64,000 nt of DNA, taken from assembly GCA_013400155.1 (NCBI GenBank), contig VXBM01000546.1, positions 82,959-146,958 on the forward strand, in the 5' to 3' direction. The notes below the pieces were generated by a model. It saw nothing but the letters and a program-made list of their open reading frames with translations. It had not been told where the DNA came from and searched no databases. This stretch comes from Helopsaltes ochotensis. Its lineage: Eukaryota > Chordata > Aves > Passeriformes > Locustellidae. Both the position numbers and the translations under genes were made by a program. Positions 23,551 through 35,430 of the stretch are shown in pieces; position 1 is the first letter of the stretch; each line of letters begins with the position of its first letter.

Positions 23551-25351
23551 GTACGCACACACATATTCTTACATCCAGGAATTCACACGTACGATACCCA
23601 GATGTGTAACTATTTACAGAATCAAGGCTCAAAGGTACCACAGACCCAGAGAGCTGCTGCCTTGCCAGTGGCTAAACTAGTGGTTAAAAATATGGTTTTT
23701 CTCTCAGTTTTGACTGAGAATAATTTTCACAGTGAAAAAGGGAATAAAATCAGTTGTGAGATTTTTTTATACAGCTGTCACGGCTACCTTTTCACACTAG
23801 CAATGCCTCAGCTACAGGGAGAAAGGGTCTGGCTACAGCACTGCCAGGGCAGATGGCAGGGGGCAGGAGGGCAAGTCAGAGCAGGGACCTCTCCCCACAG
23901 CCCCCTCCTGCTGCCCAGAGGTGGCAAGTGGAGCTGGACTGGGGACTGTGGTCCCAGACATGGGAATGGAGCAGTTCTGAGGCCAAGCAGGGATTCAGAA
24001 TCAGTGAAAGATGTGGGCAGGAGAGCACAGGGCTGCAGAAAGCTCGGAGAATGACCAGGGGTGAGGGCTGAAGCTGAAATACAGCTGAAGTTTCTGGAGG
24101 CATCCCAGCCCCAATAAGGTTTCCTGTAACCTTTCTCACACAGCTCTGCCCCGAGGTTACACAGGGCTTCTCACACTGTACCCTGCAGCACTGGCCTTGG
24201 GCACACACCTCAAAACCATCTGGAGCTGTGCATTTCTTCAGGACTCTATTAGAAAAGCACAACACTTCATATCTTTTAGAAGACACTTTTTCTCTGTGTA
24301 AAAAAACCAACAGTGATCATGAACAAAAGTTCATGGTTTTGGTGATCACAAGGTTTTTTGTTTGTTTTTTTGGCTGTTGGGGTTTTTTCTGAACTAAAGA
24401 CATGATTTCCGGTATGCTTTTTCCCTGTTTTGTAGAAAAGGCCTTTAACATCTTCAACTATTGTATTTCTTTTAACTTTGAATAGTGAACAGTGTTGAAT
24501 TGCTGCCATAAAATATGAGTTCCCTAAGGAGACAGACATGATTACCATATTAATATTCCATGTAGTAACAAATATATGAAGTGGTAACTCATTGCTCTGG
24601 GAAGAAACACACTCTGATGATTAAAGAAACACATCTGGGAGAAAGGCTGCTATTAACACCAGTGCAAATGACTGGACATAGAGCAAGCAACAAACCACTT
24701 GAGGGTGGGACAAAAGTTTTATGGATGGGTGGAGACTACAAATATTAAATTAGGCAACCCCCATCCTTCTAGAGTATTCAGTAATAAGAATGACCATAAA
24801 TGTCCTTCATCTGATATTTGTATTCACAAGCGCTATGAAAACCATAACGTAATGCCTCAAGCAGAAATAAATTTTTAAGCATCTTTCTCCTTGAGAAGAG
24901 GCTTCTTGAACAATTTCATATCCCGCTTCATGAATGATGGGATTTTGTGGAAAGATATCATGATTTGTTCATTTTGGCTCTTAACCCACACACCTCATGT
25001 TTCTGCCATTCTTAGTATGCCTTTACGCATCCTATATGAGCATTCAGCAGTCGTTTATTACAGCCTTAGAGATATTTATTTCAAGGATTTTGATCCTTCT
25101 CTGGTAGGTTGCTGCTGTGTAGCCAGTGAAAGCCAATCTGCACTTTCTCACCCTGCAGCAGTGCTGCCTAAGCCCACCTTTCCACCCTGGCATTGCTCTT
25201 TTCTGCTCCTGTAAGGCTTTCACAACCCACCTGAGATCAGACAAACTCCAGTGCACTCCCTCTCACACCACACTGTTTTGAACAACCCTCTGAACTGCTG
25301 ACAGTGCCATCTGCAAGCAGCGCACTGGCACCGGTGGCACAAGGGAAGCAT
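23551..25351. other. Unique non-coding DNA, nothing recognised
   Basis: It contains a moderately GC-rich stretch (23810-24060) with overlapping open frames on both strands and no recognisable protein. Otherwise AT-rich. No repeat boundary was found before the LTR. Confidence 0.4.
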
Positions 25352-25357
25352 GGCTAA
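25352..25357. repeat. Target-site duplication, left copy (GGCTAA)
   Basis: GGCTAA immediately precedes the TG start of the LTR and is repeated exactly at 25899-25904 after its CA end. Confidence 0.93.
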
Positions 25358-25898
25358 TGGGGAGGCCTATGGGTCTGCCAGGGGACTTCCTGGGGCTATG
25401 CCTTGGAATAGCATCCTCTAGACTTCAACCTCTGCTTAACTGACAGGTTGTCAATCAACCCCAGTGCCACACCCCCCTGTTGGCCCATTGGCTGTTACTT
25501 CCCCTGTTGACCTTATATGGTCAGGTTTCTAGCAGTTTCTCTGTTCTTTGTAACCCCATTGGCTTGTACCCCTATCCATTTACCCTCGTGTTTCCCTATT
25601 GGTCATTGTAATCCCTTCTCCCACCCACACCTCTCAGTGATTGGTTGGCTCCACCCCCTTCTACCCACATATGAGCCTGGGCCCTCTAACTGTTGGGGTC
25701 TTTGTCCCTGGGCCCTTCTGGTGTGTAGATGAAATAAACTACCGCTGGGAATCCACACAAAGGCCCTTCCTGCCTCTGCTGTTACGGGTAATCAGCTGCT
25801 GTGTGAGGGTAGTGTCTGTTATGTGCCTGGTGAGCGCCCTCCTCGCGGGGACACTTCAGGCAGGTTGCAGCAATACACCAACCACCCATGCTGCAACA
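25358..25898 (+). mobile_element. Solo LTR of an endogenous retrovirus (541 bp)
   Basis: The element starts TGGGG and ends GCTGCAACA, with an exact 6-bp duplication (GGCTAA) on both sides. A 6-bp duplication is usual for class II (beta/ERVK-like) avian elements. The U3 contains four ATTGG (inverted CCAAT) boxes at 25487, 25558, 25598 and 25640, embedded in partly repeated CT-rich segments. A polyadenylation signal AATAAA lies at 25733-25738, leaving about 160 bp of R/U5. No internal gag, pol or env sequence adjoins it. It is therefore a solo LTR left by LTR-LTR recombination. The exact duplication suggests a fairly recent insertion. It could still act as a promoter or enhancer. Confidence 0.92.
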
Positions 25899-25904
25899 GG
25901 CTAA
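25899..25904. repeat. Target-site duplication, right copy (GGCTAA)
   Basis: Exact match to 25352-25357, directly following the LTR end. Confidence 0.93.
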
Positions 25905-27885
25905 GGCACCCCTTCTCTTTCAGCAATCTTCTAGTGAGCATGTTTCAAAAAACAAAGTCATGGAACACCTCTAGCGGACCTTAATGGAGAGAAGTTTCTG
26001 TGCGACAACCCTCTACTTTCTCTCTATTATTAGTTTAAACATAGCCAGGAATATTTCACATTAAGCTTCTAAATTTGGTGCACACAAAGGGAATTGCTGA
26101 AGTGGAATTGCTGGAAGCTATTACAATGAAGGAATGATGCTTCTCTCTGTCTACATCTTGACATAAATATATGAAATATATAGGAAATGTTTTTTCAAAA
26201 TTACTATAAGCCAGCATTTAGGAAGCTTCTGATAAGGGCAGTTACCCACTTTGCAGAAAGAAGGTCTATCTATGTAATTTTTACCTGCTATATTTCTAGA
26301 GTGATAATTTTGAACCCTAAAAGATTAAAGATGCTTGAAAAAGGCCACCCTCTCCTGACAAAGCAGCATCTGAGCTAACAACACTTTTCTTCTAAAGTTG
26401 TTAGTGTTATTCGATTGACTTCAGGGCTTCCCACCACTTGTCACACTAACTAGCAGTTTGCTTTGTTGCAAAGAGGGTGAATCCATTTTCTCTCCATGGT
26501 CATAGTGCCAAGGGGAAGATGCCGAGGCCCAAATTATAGCAAGAAAGATTTGGACTGGATAATAGTGAGAAAACTGTTCTAACAGTAGAGGTCCTAAGTC
26601 GCTGCACTGGTGATTCAGGAGGATGTGGATCCTCTCATAATGGAGATTTTGAAGAACTGGGTAAACATTTGTCAAAAATTATGGAAACAGATCTATGAGG
26701 GGACTGACTAAGGGTGGCTTCTCAGGCTTCTGGTTGTCTATGAATCTCTGAGACAGAACATATCTTAAAGCATTAATCTGAAATAGAAGAGCAGTTTTCC
26801 TTTTTGACCAGTCCCAGCAGAAAAGCAACATTCCTGCGCCTCCCAGTACTGCAATGAACTCAGCTGTGAAAGCTGTCATAACAACATTCATCCAACTGTG
26901 CATACAAAATGCACATTCAGTTACCACAACCAATGTAAGACTAAATGTGTGCTTACCTACAGCCATTCCCCGCCCAACCTTGCGTTTTTCTGCAGGCATT
27001 GACTGATAGGTACAATTACGGTGACTCCATGCATAATTCAGTGCACAAAGACCGGGCTAGGTTCATAATTTTTTTTTTCCCAAGGAAGCATCAATCTTCT
27101 CCTTAGGAAGAGAAAAAACAGGGAAAGACTGGTTAATAAAAATAGCTAGCAAGCAAGCTAGCTAGCACCACTAGCCCAAGTGTTTCAATTATAATTCATT
27201 CCATTTCAGCTGCAACATTCCAGACATATCATGAGCATCACACAGAGATGTGCATACTCCCACACCCGTTGAAAGTGGATCATACATCAATATACCATAT
27301 ACTATAGTCACTACCTGTATTTTGAGTCTCCATTCCTTCATAAAGATTTAGCAATTTCACCAGATCCTGTGGAGTTTATCTAGATTTACTTTGGCAGAAA
27401 AGTAAAGGAATGTATTGCAGAGATGTCAGTTTCACTCAGAAGTCATTTAGTTCTTAGAGAGAAAAGTTTGGCTGAAAACAGCATAGAAATTCAAACATTC
27501 AAAGTGTGTTGGAAAAAAACAGAGCAATCCATCATAACCAAGGAAGAGATTTTCAGTGACTAATGCCATAACTTGATGATAGTCATGAATTTATCAGAGA
27601 GCTTGGGAGTGTATCAGAACAAGATGCTTGACTCACAAATAAACCTCTTTAAGTGATGTCGTATTAACAGGGCAAGATGCATAGCCTGCATTTTTTCTTG
27701 CTAAATGCCAGGCCCTTGGTAAATAAAAAATAATTTGAATTACAAATTTTTCTTTTCCTTTTTTTTAATTAGGCTTCTGGATTGGCTAATCATGCTATAT
27801 TGTGGAATCTTGAATGGCTGGTGTTTCCTTCCCATGATGCTTCTGAAAAAGCCATTTTTCTATTCTTATTTAAACATAAGTCTTT
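25905..27885. other. Unique non-coding DNA, nothing firmly recognised
   Basis: AT-rich. A minus-strand 106-codon frame (26679-26999) is hydrophobic in its middle and includes a consensus-like GTAAGC donor after GGGGAATGGCTGTAG, but no matching acceptor or family was recognised, so no gene is called. A CTAGC-rich near-palindromic cluster lies at 27144-27168. Confidence 0.35.
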
Positions 27886-28463
27886 CTAGAAAATGGGGAA
27901 CCTACTTTGAAACATTTGTTCCTGGATGGTTTTACTGATGTTACAGAATTTTAGCTGAAAGTTTTCATCAGTCTTCTCCAGATGATGCATAATCAGCTTA
28001 AATGAAAGAGCTTTTACTCTTAGACAGACTAAATGACCATTCCTAGTCCCAGTGAGCTGAGCTCCAGCCAACACCTCATAATATTGTTCCTTCCCAAAGA
28101 AGCTGCAAACATCAAAGCAGTCTGATGGCAACAGTCTGGCAATGCACAGAATGACATGGAAGGTTTCCCACTCACATGCTCTGGATTTAGTGTTGAGTCC
28201 CTCGATGTACAGAATCATGTCTTGACCCTTGACAGTGATCAATGATTATCCTACAGAGTGTAGTATTGATAATCTCCTTGTTGTTGCTGCAAATGCCAGC
28301 AGAAGCTCTGCTGCTTGTGCAGTCTGTCCATGCTTTTGAACTTGTATTTGAAGACTGTACTTACACCAGAGCTTGGCTGAATGACTTGGAGCCTGCCACC
28401 CATGCTCATGACTCTGCAATCATCTTCATCAGCCTGCATGGCTTTCAGTCTTCATCTGGCTGA
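27886..28463 (-). other. Adjacent open frames on the minus strand, unrecognised
   Basis: Two minus-strand frames lie almost end to end: 28251-28439 (62 codons) and 27886-28242 (118 codons), giving about 550 bp that is mostly open with a frame change near 28245. The peptides contain ordinary-looking mixed composition (for example SDCFDVCSFFGKEQYYEVLA at about 28075-28134). I do not recognise the family. A GTAAGTA donor-like motif lies near 28362-28368. It could be a decayed retrocopy, a pair of exons or chance. There is no poly(A) or target-site duplication to prove a retrocopy. Confidence 0.15.
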
Positions 28464-31400
28464 ACCTGTTGATTGATTATTGTATGAATACAGACTTGGG
28501 GAGATGTGTAATGCAACATTTGTGAGGCCTTCAATTCTACTCTTGAACTAGAAATTTTATTTTTCCCACAGCAATGTATTTAATCTGGCAAGACTTACTT
28601 CAACAATATGCATGTATTTTCCACAGCAAGCAAAAAATGAAGCTTCTGTGTCTGTATGCCAGAATGGGAACTATGTATGTGCTCACTTGAGAAAAACAGT
28701 GAGAACATGTGCATGTGTGTGTGTGTCTAAGTTCCAAACGTTTGGTATTATCAGCTGTGTTATCCATACATTATCAATGGACATCAGAATTTTCAGCCAT
28801 ATTTCTAACAATTTTCACAGTTGATCCTTTATGGCCTAAATTCTCCTCTCCATGCAGATTTCTCGAAGGACTCATGGGTGAAGAGTCCTTAGCTCTGTTT
28901 TCACCTCTCATTGTTTTGTTGTGACACGAACATGAATTTTAATTGCAGGTTTTTGTTCTATCAGCTCTATCAAGAAGCAGCTTTGAAAAGAGAATACAGT
29001 TATTTTAAGGCATATTGAGGTTTTTAGTGCCCACTGGTGACAGCACAACAAATACCTGTCTGAAAGTAATATCCACTGATTGTTGCTTGTCCACTCATCT
29101 TACCCTTCATCTCTACTGAGATTGAAGTGACCATTTTTTGACCCCCAGGGTGAGAAAGGACCAGACCCCACAGCAGCTGGCTGAGGGGTATTGAGGACTG
29201 AGGAAGCCAGTGGCAGGAGCCAGCACAGCCACACTAGGTATTTTCTCGCTGCAGGGTTGGAAACTGGAAGTTGCCAACATGGTAATGAAGGGAAAAGTGT
29301 GATTTTGCATATGAACAGGATCAAAGTTACTTTTGATTCTCAGGGCCACACTTTCTTGCTGTATATCAGGGCATCACAACTCTTGCATGAACATACCTGC
29401 ACATATATAAATACTATATATACTTGAAAATGCATCCACACACACACAGAGCTAATGTCAAGACCCATAATCAATTGTTAGTAAGGGATAAGGAGTGGAA
29501 AAACATTCCCAGGTATGACTAAAACTGTTTAAACCCTCAAGTAAAAACTCTCATTAGTATACAATACTCATATTCCACATAGTAGTGAATACTTCAATTC
29601 AGAAATTATCCACATAATTTATTTCATATACCCCCACAGGCTGAGCCTGGGCCCACCAAACAATGCCCTTTCCTGAAGCTTGAAAGCTATTTAATCTTTT
29701 CTGGCCCCTCTGAGATAACTTCTGAATGGACTCTCTAAGCTCCTTATACTAAAAAGTGATCACAGTGTAAAGCCAGAGGTTCCCAGGTTCCCTTCAGAGG
29801 GTGGACACATGCTGGGCCTGACCAGTTATCTGTAAATACAGATAGATTTCAGCCTGTTGTACAAAAGGGATTGTGTATACTGGAGCAAATATATATATTA
29901 CAAAATTCCTCATGACAATAAGAAATCACAAAGAAATTACCAGGATGGAGAAGACGACAAATATTTTTAAACAACTGGTCTGAACCTGTCCCTTTGTGAC
30001 TGATTGAAATTGGAGTTATGAGGTCTGGATTCAGCCTTTTATTATGAGACACTGAGGTTCTGCAGTATATTTTTTCCTTTCTTTAATTTAGATCTGTGCA
30101 AAAAAATTGGCATGAAATACAAATAAATGACAAAGCGCTGAGAATTAGGCCATTTGTCTGTAAAACCAGACATAATCCCCAAAATAGCAAAATACAGAAA
30201 AATGCATCAAAATGTATTAGTGATGACAGGCCATATATTACACAGGCTGTTAATGCAACTGTCGGTCACTTATCAGTACCAGTGAGTCACTGAAGCCTAA
30301 CATTAAATGTAAGAGGCAACATACAGACAAATATTAATTACAATAACAATTACTGCTAAGTGCAGCATTTTGCTAGATACAATGACAGCTAAAAGACTGG
30401 TGAGGTGCTCACAATAATGAGCAAAGTAAATATTTCTACTCTCAAGTATATATATCCATACACACACATATATATATTACTTGTAGGAAAGAGCTGAAGA
30501 AATATGTAAATCTCTATGAATACATCACTTTAAATGCTACAGTAATCTTCCTCATTTCAAAATCCCTCTAAAGAGAGATTTGAAAGCCCCATAGCTGTTG
30601 CCTTACACAGACACCCCTAAGTCTGAAGAGCCAATGGAGTTGCCCAGTTTGTGTGGGCTTTCTTTCACTGTATTTCAACCCAACTTTGCATGTCTTCACT
30701 TACCCCTAAATCCCTGTTTTCAGCACAGTGAGTCTGGGCTGGCCAGCAGTGGGGCAGCCTGCAGCAGGGCCCTCCCCCAGCAGCCCTGTCCCCCACACTC
30801 GGAGGTGACCGGCAGAGCCAGGCTGGGTTGGCCATGGGGACAGGGCACCTCTGGGACAAAGTCAGGGAGGCAAGTCTGGGATCAGCAGACAAGATTCATA
30901 GGGTTGGGTACAGCTGTACCACAGCATGAAGGCTGGAGCTGAAATGCAACCCCAAAGCCCGAGGATGGTTCTTCTCACAGTTGCTTCTGGCCACGTTGCA
31001 GCTTTCCCAGCACTGAGAGTGCAGTTTGTATGGTGTGCCAATATTAGAGCAGCCAAACCACTCGTGTTAGGGCACATGACAGAGCCTGTCCATGCAACCA
31101 GGGCACCTCATCTTTTCTTCTGGAAGTCTCCAGATCTCAAATTTTACTTGGACAGTACAAAACATGAAAGGCTGATAGATGTGGCCCCCAACCTCAACAT
31201 CAGAGTGCCACCAAACAGAGAAGCCATGCTCCAAACTTAGCACAGTGACAGTTTTCTGTCCAATTCCCCTTTGGCATGTTTTCATGGGGCACAGTTTGTT
31301 TTAGACACAGATTTACAACATCAATTCCTCTCCACCTTTAAGCCCATATGTGGGAAGGATATTGGCATGCTCACAGTGATTCTGCACTGAGTTCCTGTTA

Positions 31401-32749
31401 ATGTACCTTAGCATGAGAGATGAGTCAGACCTACTCTTCGCATCACTTTCATCTAGAAAGCAGTGACTGTGTTTCTGTGCAGGCCAAATAGTGTGGTCTT
31501 ACTGGCATAACTCTGCCACAATGACTGTACACCTGCAGGAAAGCTGTATGGGTATGACATGAGCAAGTGCTGAGTGTGCTGCTCTCATCAGTGAGGATGT
31601 GAACTAAAGTATTTCCTAATGAGGGTTCAAGTGGATTTTTATATCACATGAAGGTTGTGATTAGATCACCAGAATTATCACCAGAGTTTCCACCTACTGA
31701 TACATGTAGGCAGGGCCATAGGACAGAGCACAGACCTGTGGGGGATGTACATGCAGCTCCTGTGCCTCAAGGCATGTCAGTAAGGTCTGTGGAATCACCT
31801 AGACTGAATCAAGAAGGAGCTGGCAGAAAAATCATCATTATCCCATGTCTCTCAAAGACAGGACATCCACTTGGCCCATGAAATTTCAGAACAAGTAGCA
31901 ACTGAGTAATTACAGCACTGTTTGCTGAGGTGGCAGTAATTTCCCAGTACAAGATTTCTGCTCTGATAGATTAGAGGTATTCTGGTCTATGGTAGAGCTG
32001 AAAGGGTTGTACCCTTTCTGGGTAACATTTGTAGCTAGAAGAGAAAAAGGTCGTTCATAATTATTTTTCAGGTATACTGGCTTAGCTACTTATTTGATTT
32101 ATCACGCGCCCTTTCTGACACAACATGAAATAATAAGAGAGCTAGATAGTCTTTAGAGGGAACAGGCATCCAGCTCATAGACTATATCAGTTTCAATAAC
32201 ACAGTTCAAAGGAATACAACTCCTTTCAATATATTCAGGGATTTGTTCACCAGTTTGGGTTCAGCTGCTTTCAAAATAGATAGAAGAAACCTCCTTGTGT
32301 GATATAACCAGATGCCATTTGCAGAGACTGTGACATATGGTCCTTCAGACGTGGAGATAATCACAGAGGATAATTCTTGAGAGCCCGTTAGGATTCCAGA
32401 GTAGCTGTTTCTGCCATGTGGTGCTTGCTGATGTCTAAATATGATAAATTCACTCACTTTATTTTCAAAAACACAGCTAAAAGAGTTTTAAAAGGAGTAG
32501 CATGAAAGCAAAAAAGTATCAACCCTAATTACTCAATCAAAGTGAGAAATATATTCCTGATTCCATCCAAGTTCAAGGCAAGTTAATGAACTAAATAGAA
32601 ATCTGCAGCTGAAACTCACTGATATGAGAATAATCTAATTTTCCACAATGAATGCAATCAGGATTTCAAGGGAGCCTACACAAGCTTTTGTTCAATACAT
32701 GGCTTGGAAAGGCAGTGGGTATACCACATTCTTTAACCCCTTTCTGTCC

Positions 32750-32751
<2 letters not shown>
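28464..32751. other. Unique non-coding DNA, nothing recognised
   Basis: About 4.3 kb, mainly AT-rich. It has short CA/TA dinucleotide stretches (29400-29450, 30450-30478) and a moderately GC-rich patch at 30720-30960 with overlapping open frames that look spurious. No mobile-element ends recognised. Confidence 0.4.

Positions 32752-32829
<78 letters not shown>
32752..32829 (+). repeat. 78-bp uninterrupted poly(A) run
   Basis: A pure adenine homopolymer from 32752 to 32829 with no interruption. The flanks (CTGTCCCT before, GAGCCCC after) show no duplication or LINE/SINE body. Confidence 0.98.
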
Positions 32830-32834
<5 letters not shown>

Positions 32835-32926
32835 CCTTGTATTCAGGATAAGAAGCCAAAAAAAAATATAAAGTTTATGTTGTTATCACAAAAAGTATTT
32901 TAAAATTGGGCCTTAACACAGAGGAT

Positions 32927-32954
32927 GTAAACTACTGGCTGTAAACTACTGGCT
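32927..32954. repeat. Exact 14-bp tandem duplication
   Basis: GTAAACTACTGGCT occurs twice back to back (32927-32940 and 32941-32954). It is likely a replication-slippage duplication. Confidence 0.9.
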
Positions 32955-33069
32955 TCCCCCAGCACAGGGGTTCCAGGCTGGTATTTGATCATATGCCTCT
33001 CCCAATAGGGTATTCGTCCATCAGCATTGACGAAAAAAATTCTCTGGAAGAAAAAAATCATAGTAGATG

Positions 33070-33075
33070 GTTGTG
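33070..33075. repeat. Target-site duplication, left copy (GTTGTG)
   Basis: Pairs with GTTGCG at 33362-33367 with one C/T difference at a CpG, the most common mutational decay. Confidence 0.7.
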
Positions 33076-33361
33076 TGTTACTACTGAGCACAGCTAAAGG
33101 AAGAGACGCAGACACTTAAAAGGTGGAAGAGCAAAAAGAGGGGCTGATCTTTATTCTGATTCCATTATATACATCTTTCATTCTAAGCATGGATTGGCTG
33201 AGAGTGTTGTCACCTCTCCAATTCTACTGGACAAATCAACAATCTATTATTCTTTTCTTCTTCCATGAAAATATGTAAACAATTGTTGTTTATACTTAGA
33301 AGCATGAGAAACTTGTTGCAAGAATGAAAATACATCAGAAGGCTGAAAAACTCGGGTGACA
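33076..33361 (-). mobile_element. Solo LTR of an endogenous retrovirus (286 bp)
   Basis: Read on the minus strand it starts TGTCACCCGAG and ends CAGTAGTAACA, flanked by near-identical 6-bp duplications. In order it shows CCAAT (33193-33197), a TATA element GTATATAATGG (33162-33172) about 25 bp further on, and AATAAA (33150-33155), a textbook LTR layout. No internal retroviral genes adjoin it. Its termini differ from the other three LTRs here (GTAACA rather than TGCAACA), so it belongs to a different family. The mutated duplication suggests an older insertion. Confidence 0.8.
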
Positions 33362-33367
33362 GTTGCG
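33362..33367. repeat. Target-site duplication, right copy (GTTGCG)
   Basis: Five of six bases match 33070-33075; the difference is a CpG transition. Confidence 0.7.
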
Positions 33368-34589
33368 AGCATGTAAAACTGCAGCAGTGTGCACTGTGCC
33401 CCTTTACCCTGCACAGAAAGGGGCCAGGGCTGAAGAGCTAAACCCTTCTCCTAGCTCACTCCTGCCACCATGCCTGGGTAGGTATTTGGGCCAAGGACTG
33501 GTCCCAAAGGGGGTGTGGGCAAGAGTCCATCAGCACCAGCTTGACATGGGACCACCGTGTGACTGGACACATACACTTTGTGCCATGAGACCACTGCTCA
33601 ACTGGCCTGTGGCACAAACCTTAGAGGGCACATCAGATCTCGGGCACTCTGAAATAAAACACATGCAGTAACACCCATTGTTTAAGGCTGCAGGCTTGTC
33701 TTAAGGTCAGAGGCTGTGCAAAGTAAATGCAACCAGTCTGCTCTGGAGTGAACCTGCCTTACATAGTGTGGTGCAATACACTCTGTACTCCCCAGTCCTG
33801 AATTTGATTCTTTAACCTGTTAGGCATAATCTGTAAATCACTCCACCAGTCTGAGATACCTAATGAAAAAATCAGCTCCTCACACCAGGATTGACAGAAT
33901 TAGAAGTTTCTTTGGGCATCAGATTACATCCAAAACAGTCTAGAAAGATATGAAGTGCCATCACTTGAAACACTGAAATAAAGATTTTAATGATTGTTGC
34001 CACGGTAGCTGAAGCATGTTAAAGGAAGTCCTACAGACTTCATAGGAAGATGTAGCACACAGGAAGACACAGCTAACTTAATGTCAGCTGATGAATCTCT
34101 GTCTCCCGTAACATATTTACTGTCCTATAATTTGGTCTTTCTCCTGACACAAGAATCCTTCTTGGTGTTTTTTTTTTTTCTCAGTGCAATGCAAGACACA
34201 TTGGATGAAATAATAGACGGAAGGTGAAAGTCCTTCTGGCCTTATACACCCGTGAAAGCACTATGTGTGAAAATGGTGCCAAAGTATCCCATAGGTATTT
34301 TTAAACCAACACAGCTGGAAAATTGCTGAGTACTCAGCTTACCTGGGTAAAGGAGACTAAAATAGCCTTTCTGAAGCTAGAATGGGTTCAGCTGTTGACA
34401 AACATGCCTTTCCATGGAGGCACATTCCATGTATAGTGCATGACTATTCAGTTTTACTGAATGTCATTGCTCAGCTCAGCTGTGTGGAGAGTGTTCAGGA
34501 GACCTTTTCATGTCTTTTAAATCCAGCACATCCCACTCCAACTGAAGAGTGCAAGAAAATTACTCAAGTCTTCAATCTCTTATAAGCCT
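33368..34589. other. Unique non-coding DNA, nothing recognised
   Basis: A short GC-richer portion (33380-33610) has a 102-codon plus-strand frame without any recognisable domain; the remainder is AT-rich. Confidence 0.4.
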
Positions 34590-34745
34590 TTCAAGCATAG
34601 GAATGGGCTGCCCAAGGAATATTGGAGTCACCAATCAAAGAGTGCATGTTGCACCCCGTCATAGTTGACAAGGTGGGGATTGGTCAAAGGTGGGACTCCA
34701 TGATCTTGAAGGTCTTTTCCAACATTAATGATTCTCTGATTCTGT
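34590..34745 (+). mobile_element. CR1 LINE 3'-end fragment
   Basis: The stretch follows the CR1 3' terminal pattern: GGAATGGGCTGCCCAAGGA (near 34601-34619), then GAGTCACC, then GTGGGACTCCATGATCTTGA (34690-34709) and GGTCTTTTCCAAC (34711-34723), ending with the diverged octamer ATTCTCTGATTCTG (34731-34744). Only the last 150 bp or so of the element is present. The subfamily differs from the copies at 3594 and 18990 (GTTGAC-AAGGTGGGG spacer type). Confidence 0.85.
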
Positions 34746-35344
34746 ATTGCCTGAGAGGGCAATCAATTATTCTGTGTGGATTGTTTAAAGCTTAGTGTGC
34801 AGGCTCTGGAAACTTTGTGCTTCAAGACATCAGCAGGTAAATGAGGAAGAAAAGACTGTTTCTGATTCACTTGTGAAGTTTGAACTGCTCACAAGCTCAT
34901 CTGTGCCACAAGGCAGCAGCAAATTGGTATTATCAGCCTTGGGAATATGAATTATGCGCACCCCAGAGTAAGAGAACATCTTCTGTCTGGAGGAAGAAAC
35001 TAGTATGAGCACTTAACTTTTAATATTTGTCATTCCTTCCATTTCAAGAAATGAATATGCTTCAAGTGCTTTCATTAAACTCATTTAACAACAGAGGAAC
35101 TAGAACCAAGACACAGGATTTCCATGCTGCAGGAGATGCTAATCACCCTGGATTTGCTTCCTAGAAAAATGACACAGAAAAATAGGATGTATGAATGGAG
35201 GGAACAGAAATTTTGGACACCCATGATGAAGGAATTTTTGAACTTCTGGATTAAAAAAAAGCATTTCTTGGTCTTCCAAAACCACAGCTTCCCTCTTTGA
35301 TCCACTGGCCTAAGATAGAACTTTTTGTTTTCACAGAAACAATT

Positions 35345-35430
35345 CACAGTTCACAGGATAGTGTGAGTTGGAAGGGACCCACAAGGACCATCAAGTGATT
35401 GGAGTCAACATGAATCTCTGCGTCCAATCC
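35345..35430 (-). mobile_element. Short CR1 3'-end fragment
   Basis: CACAGGATAGTGTGAGTTGGAAGGGACCC-type sequence, in pieces (GAGTTGGAAGGGACCC at about 35365-35380, then CCATCAAGTG), is the reverse complement of the CR1 3' end block. Similarity fades after about 35430, so the right boundary is uncertain. The copy is tiny and non-functional. Confidence 0.7.

Noticed and set aside
23276..23641. Ser-Ile-Tyr-Leu repeat protein on the minus strand
   Set aside because: It is the translation of the GATA microsatellite.
26679..26999. 106-codon hydrophobic minus-strand frame as a membrane protein exon
   Set aside because: A GTAAGC donor-like site exists but no acceptor, family or conserved motif; the length is within chance for this window.
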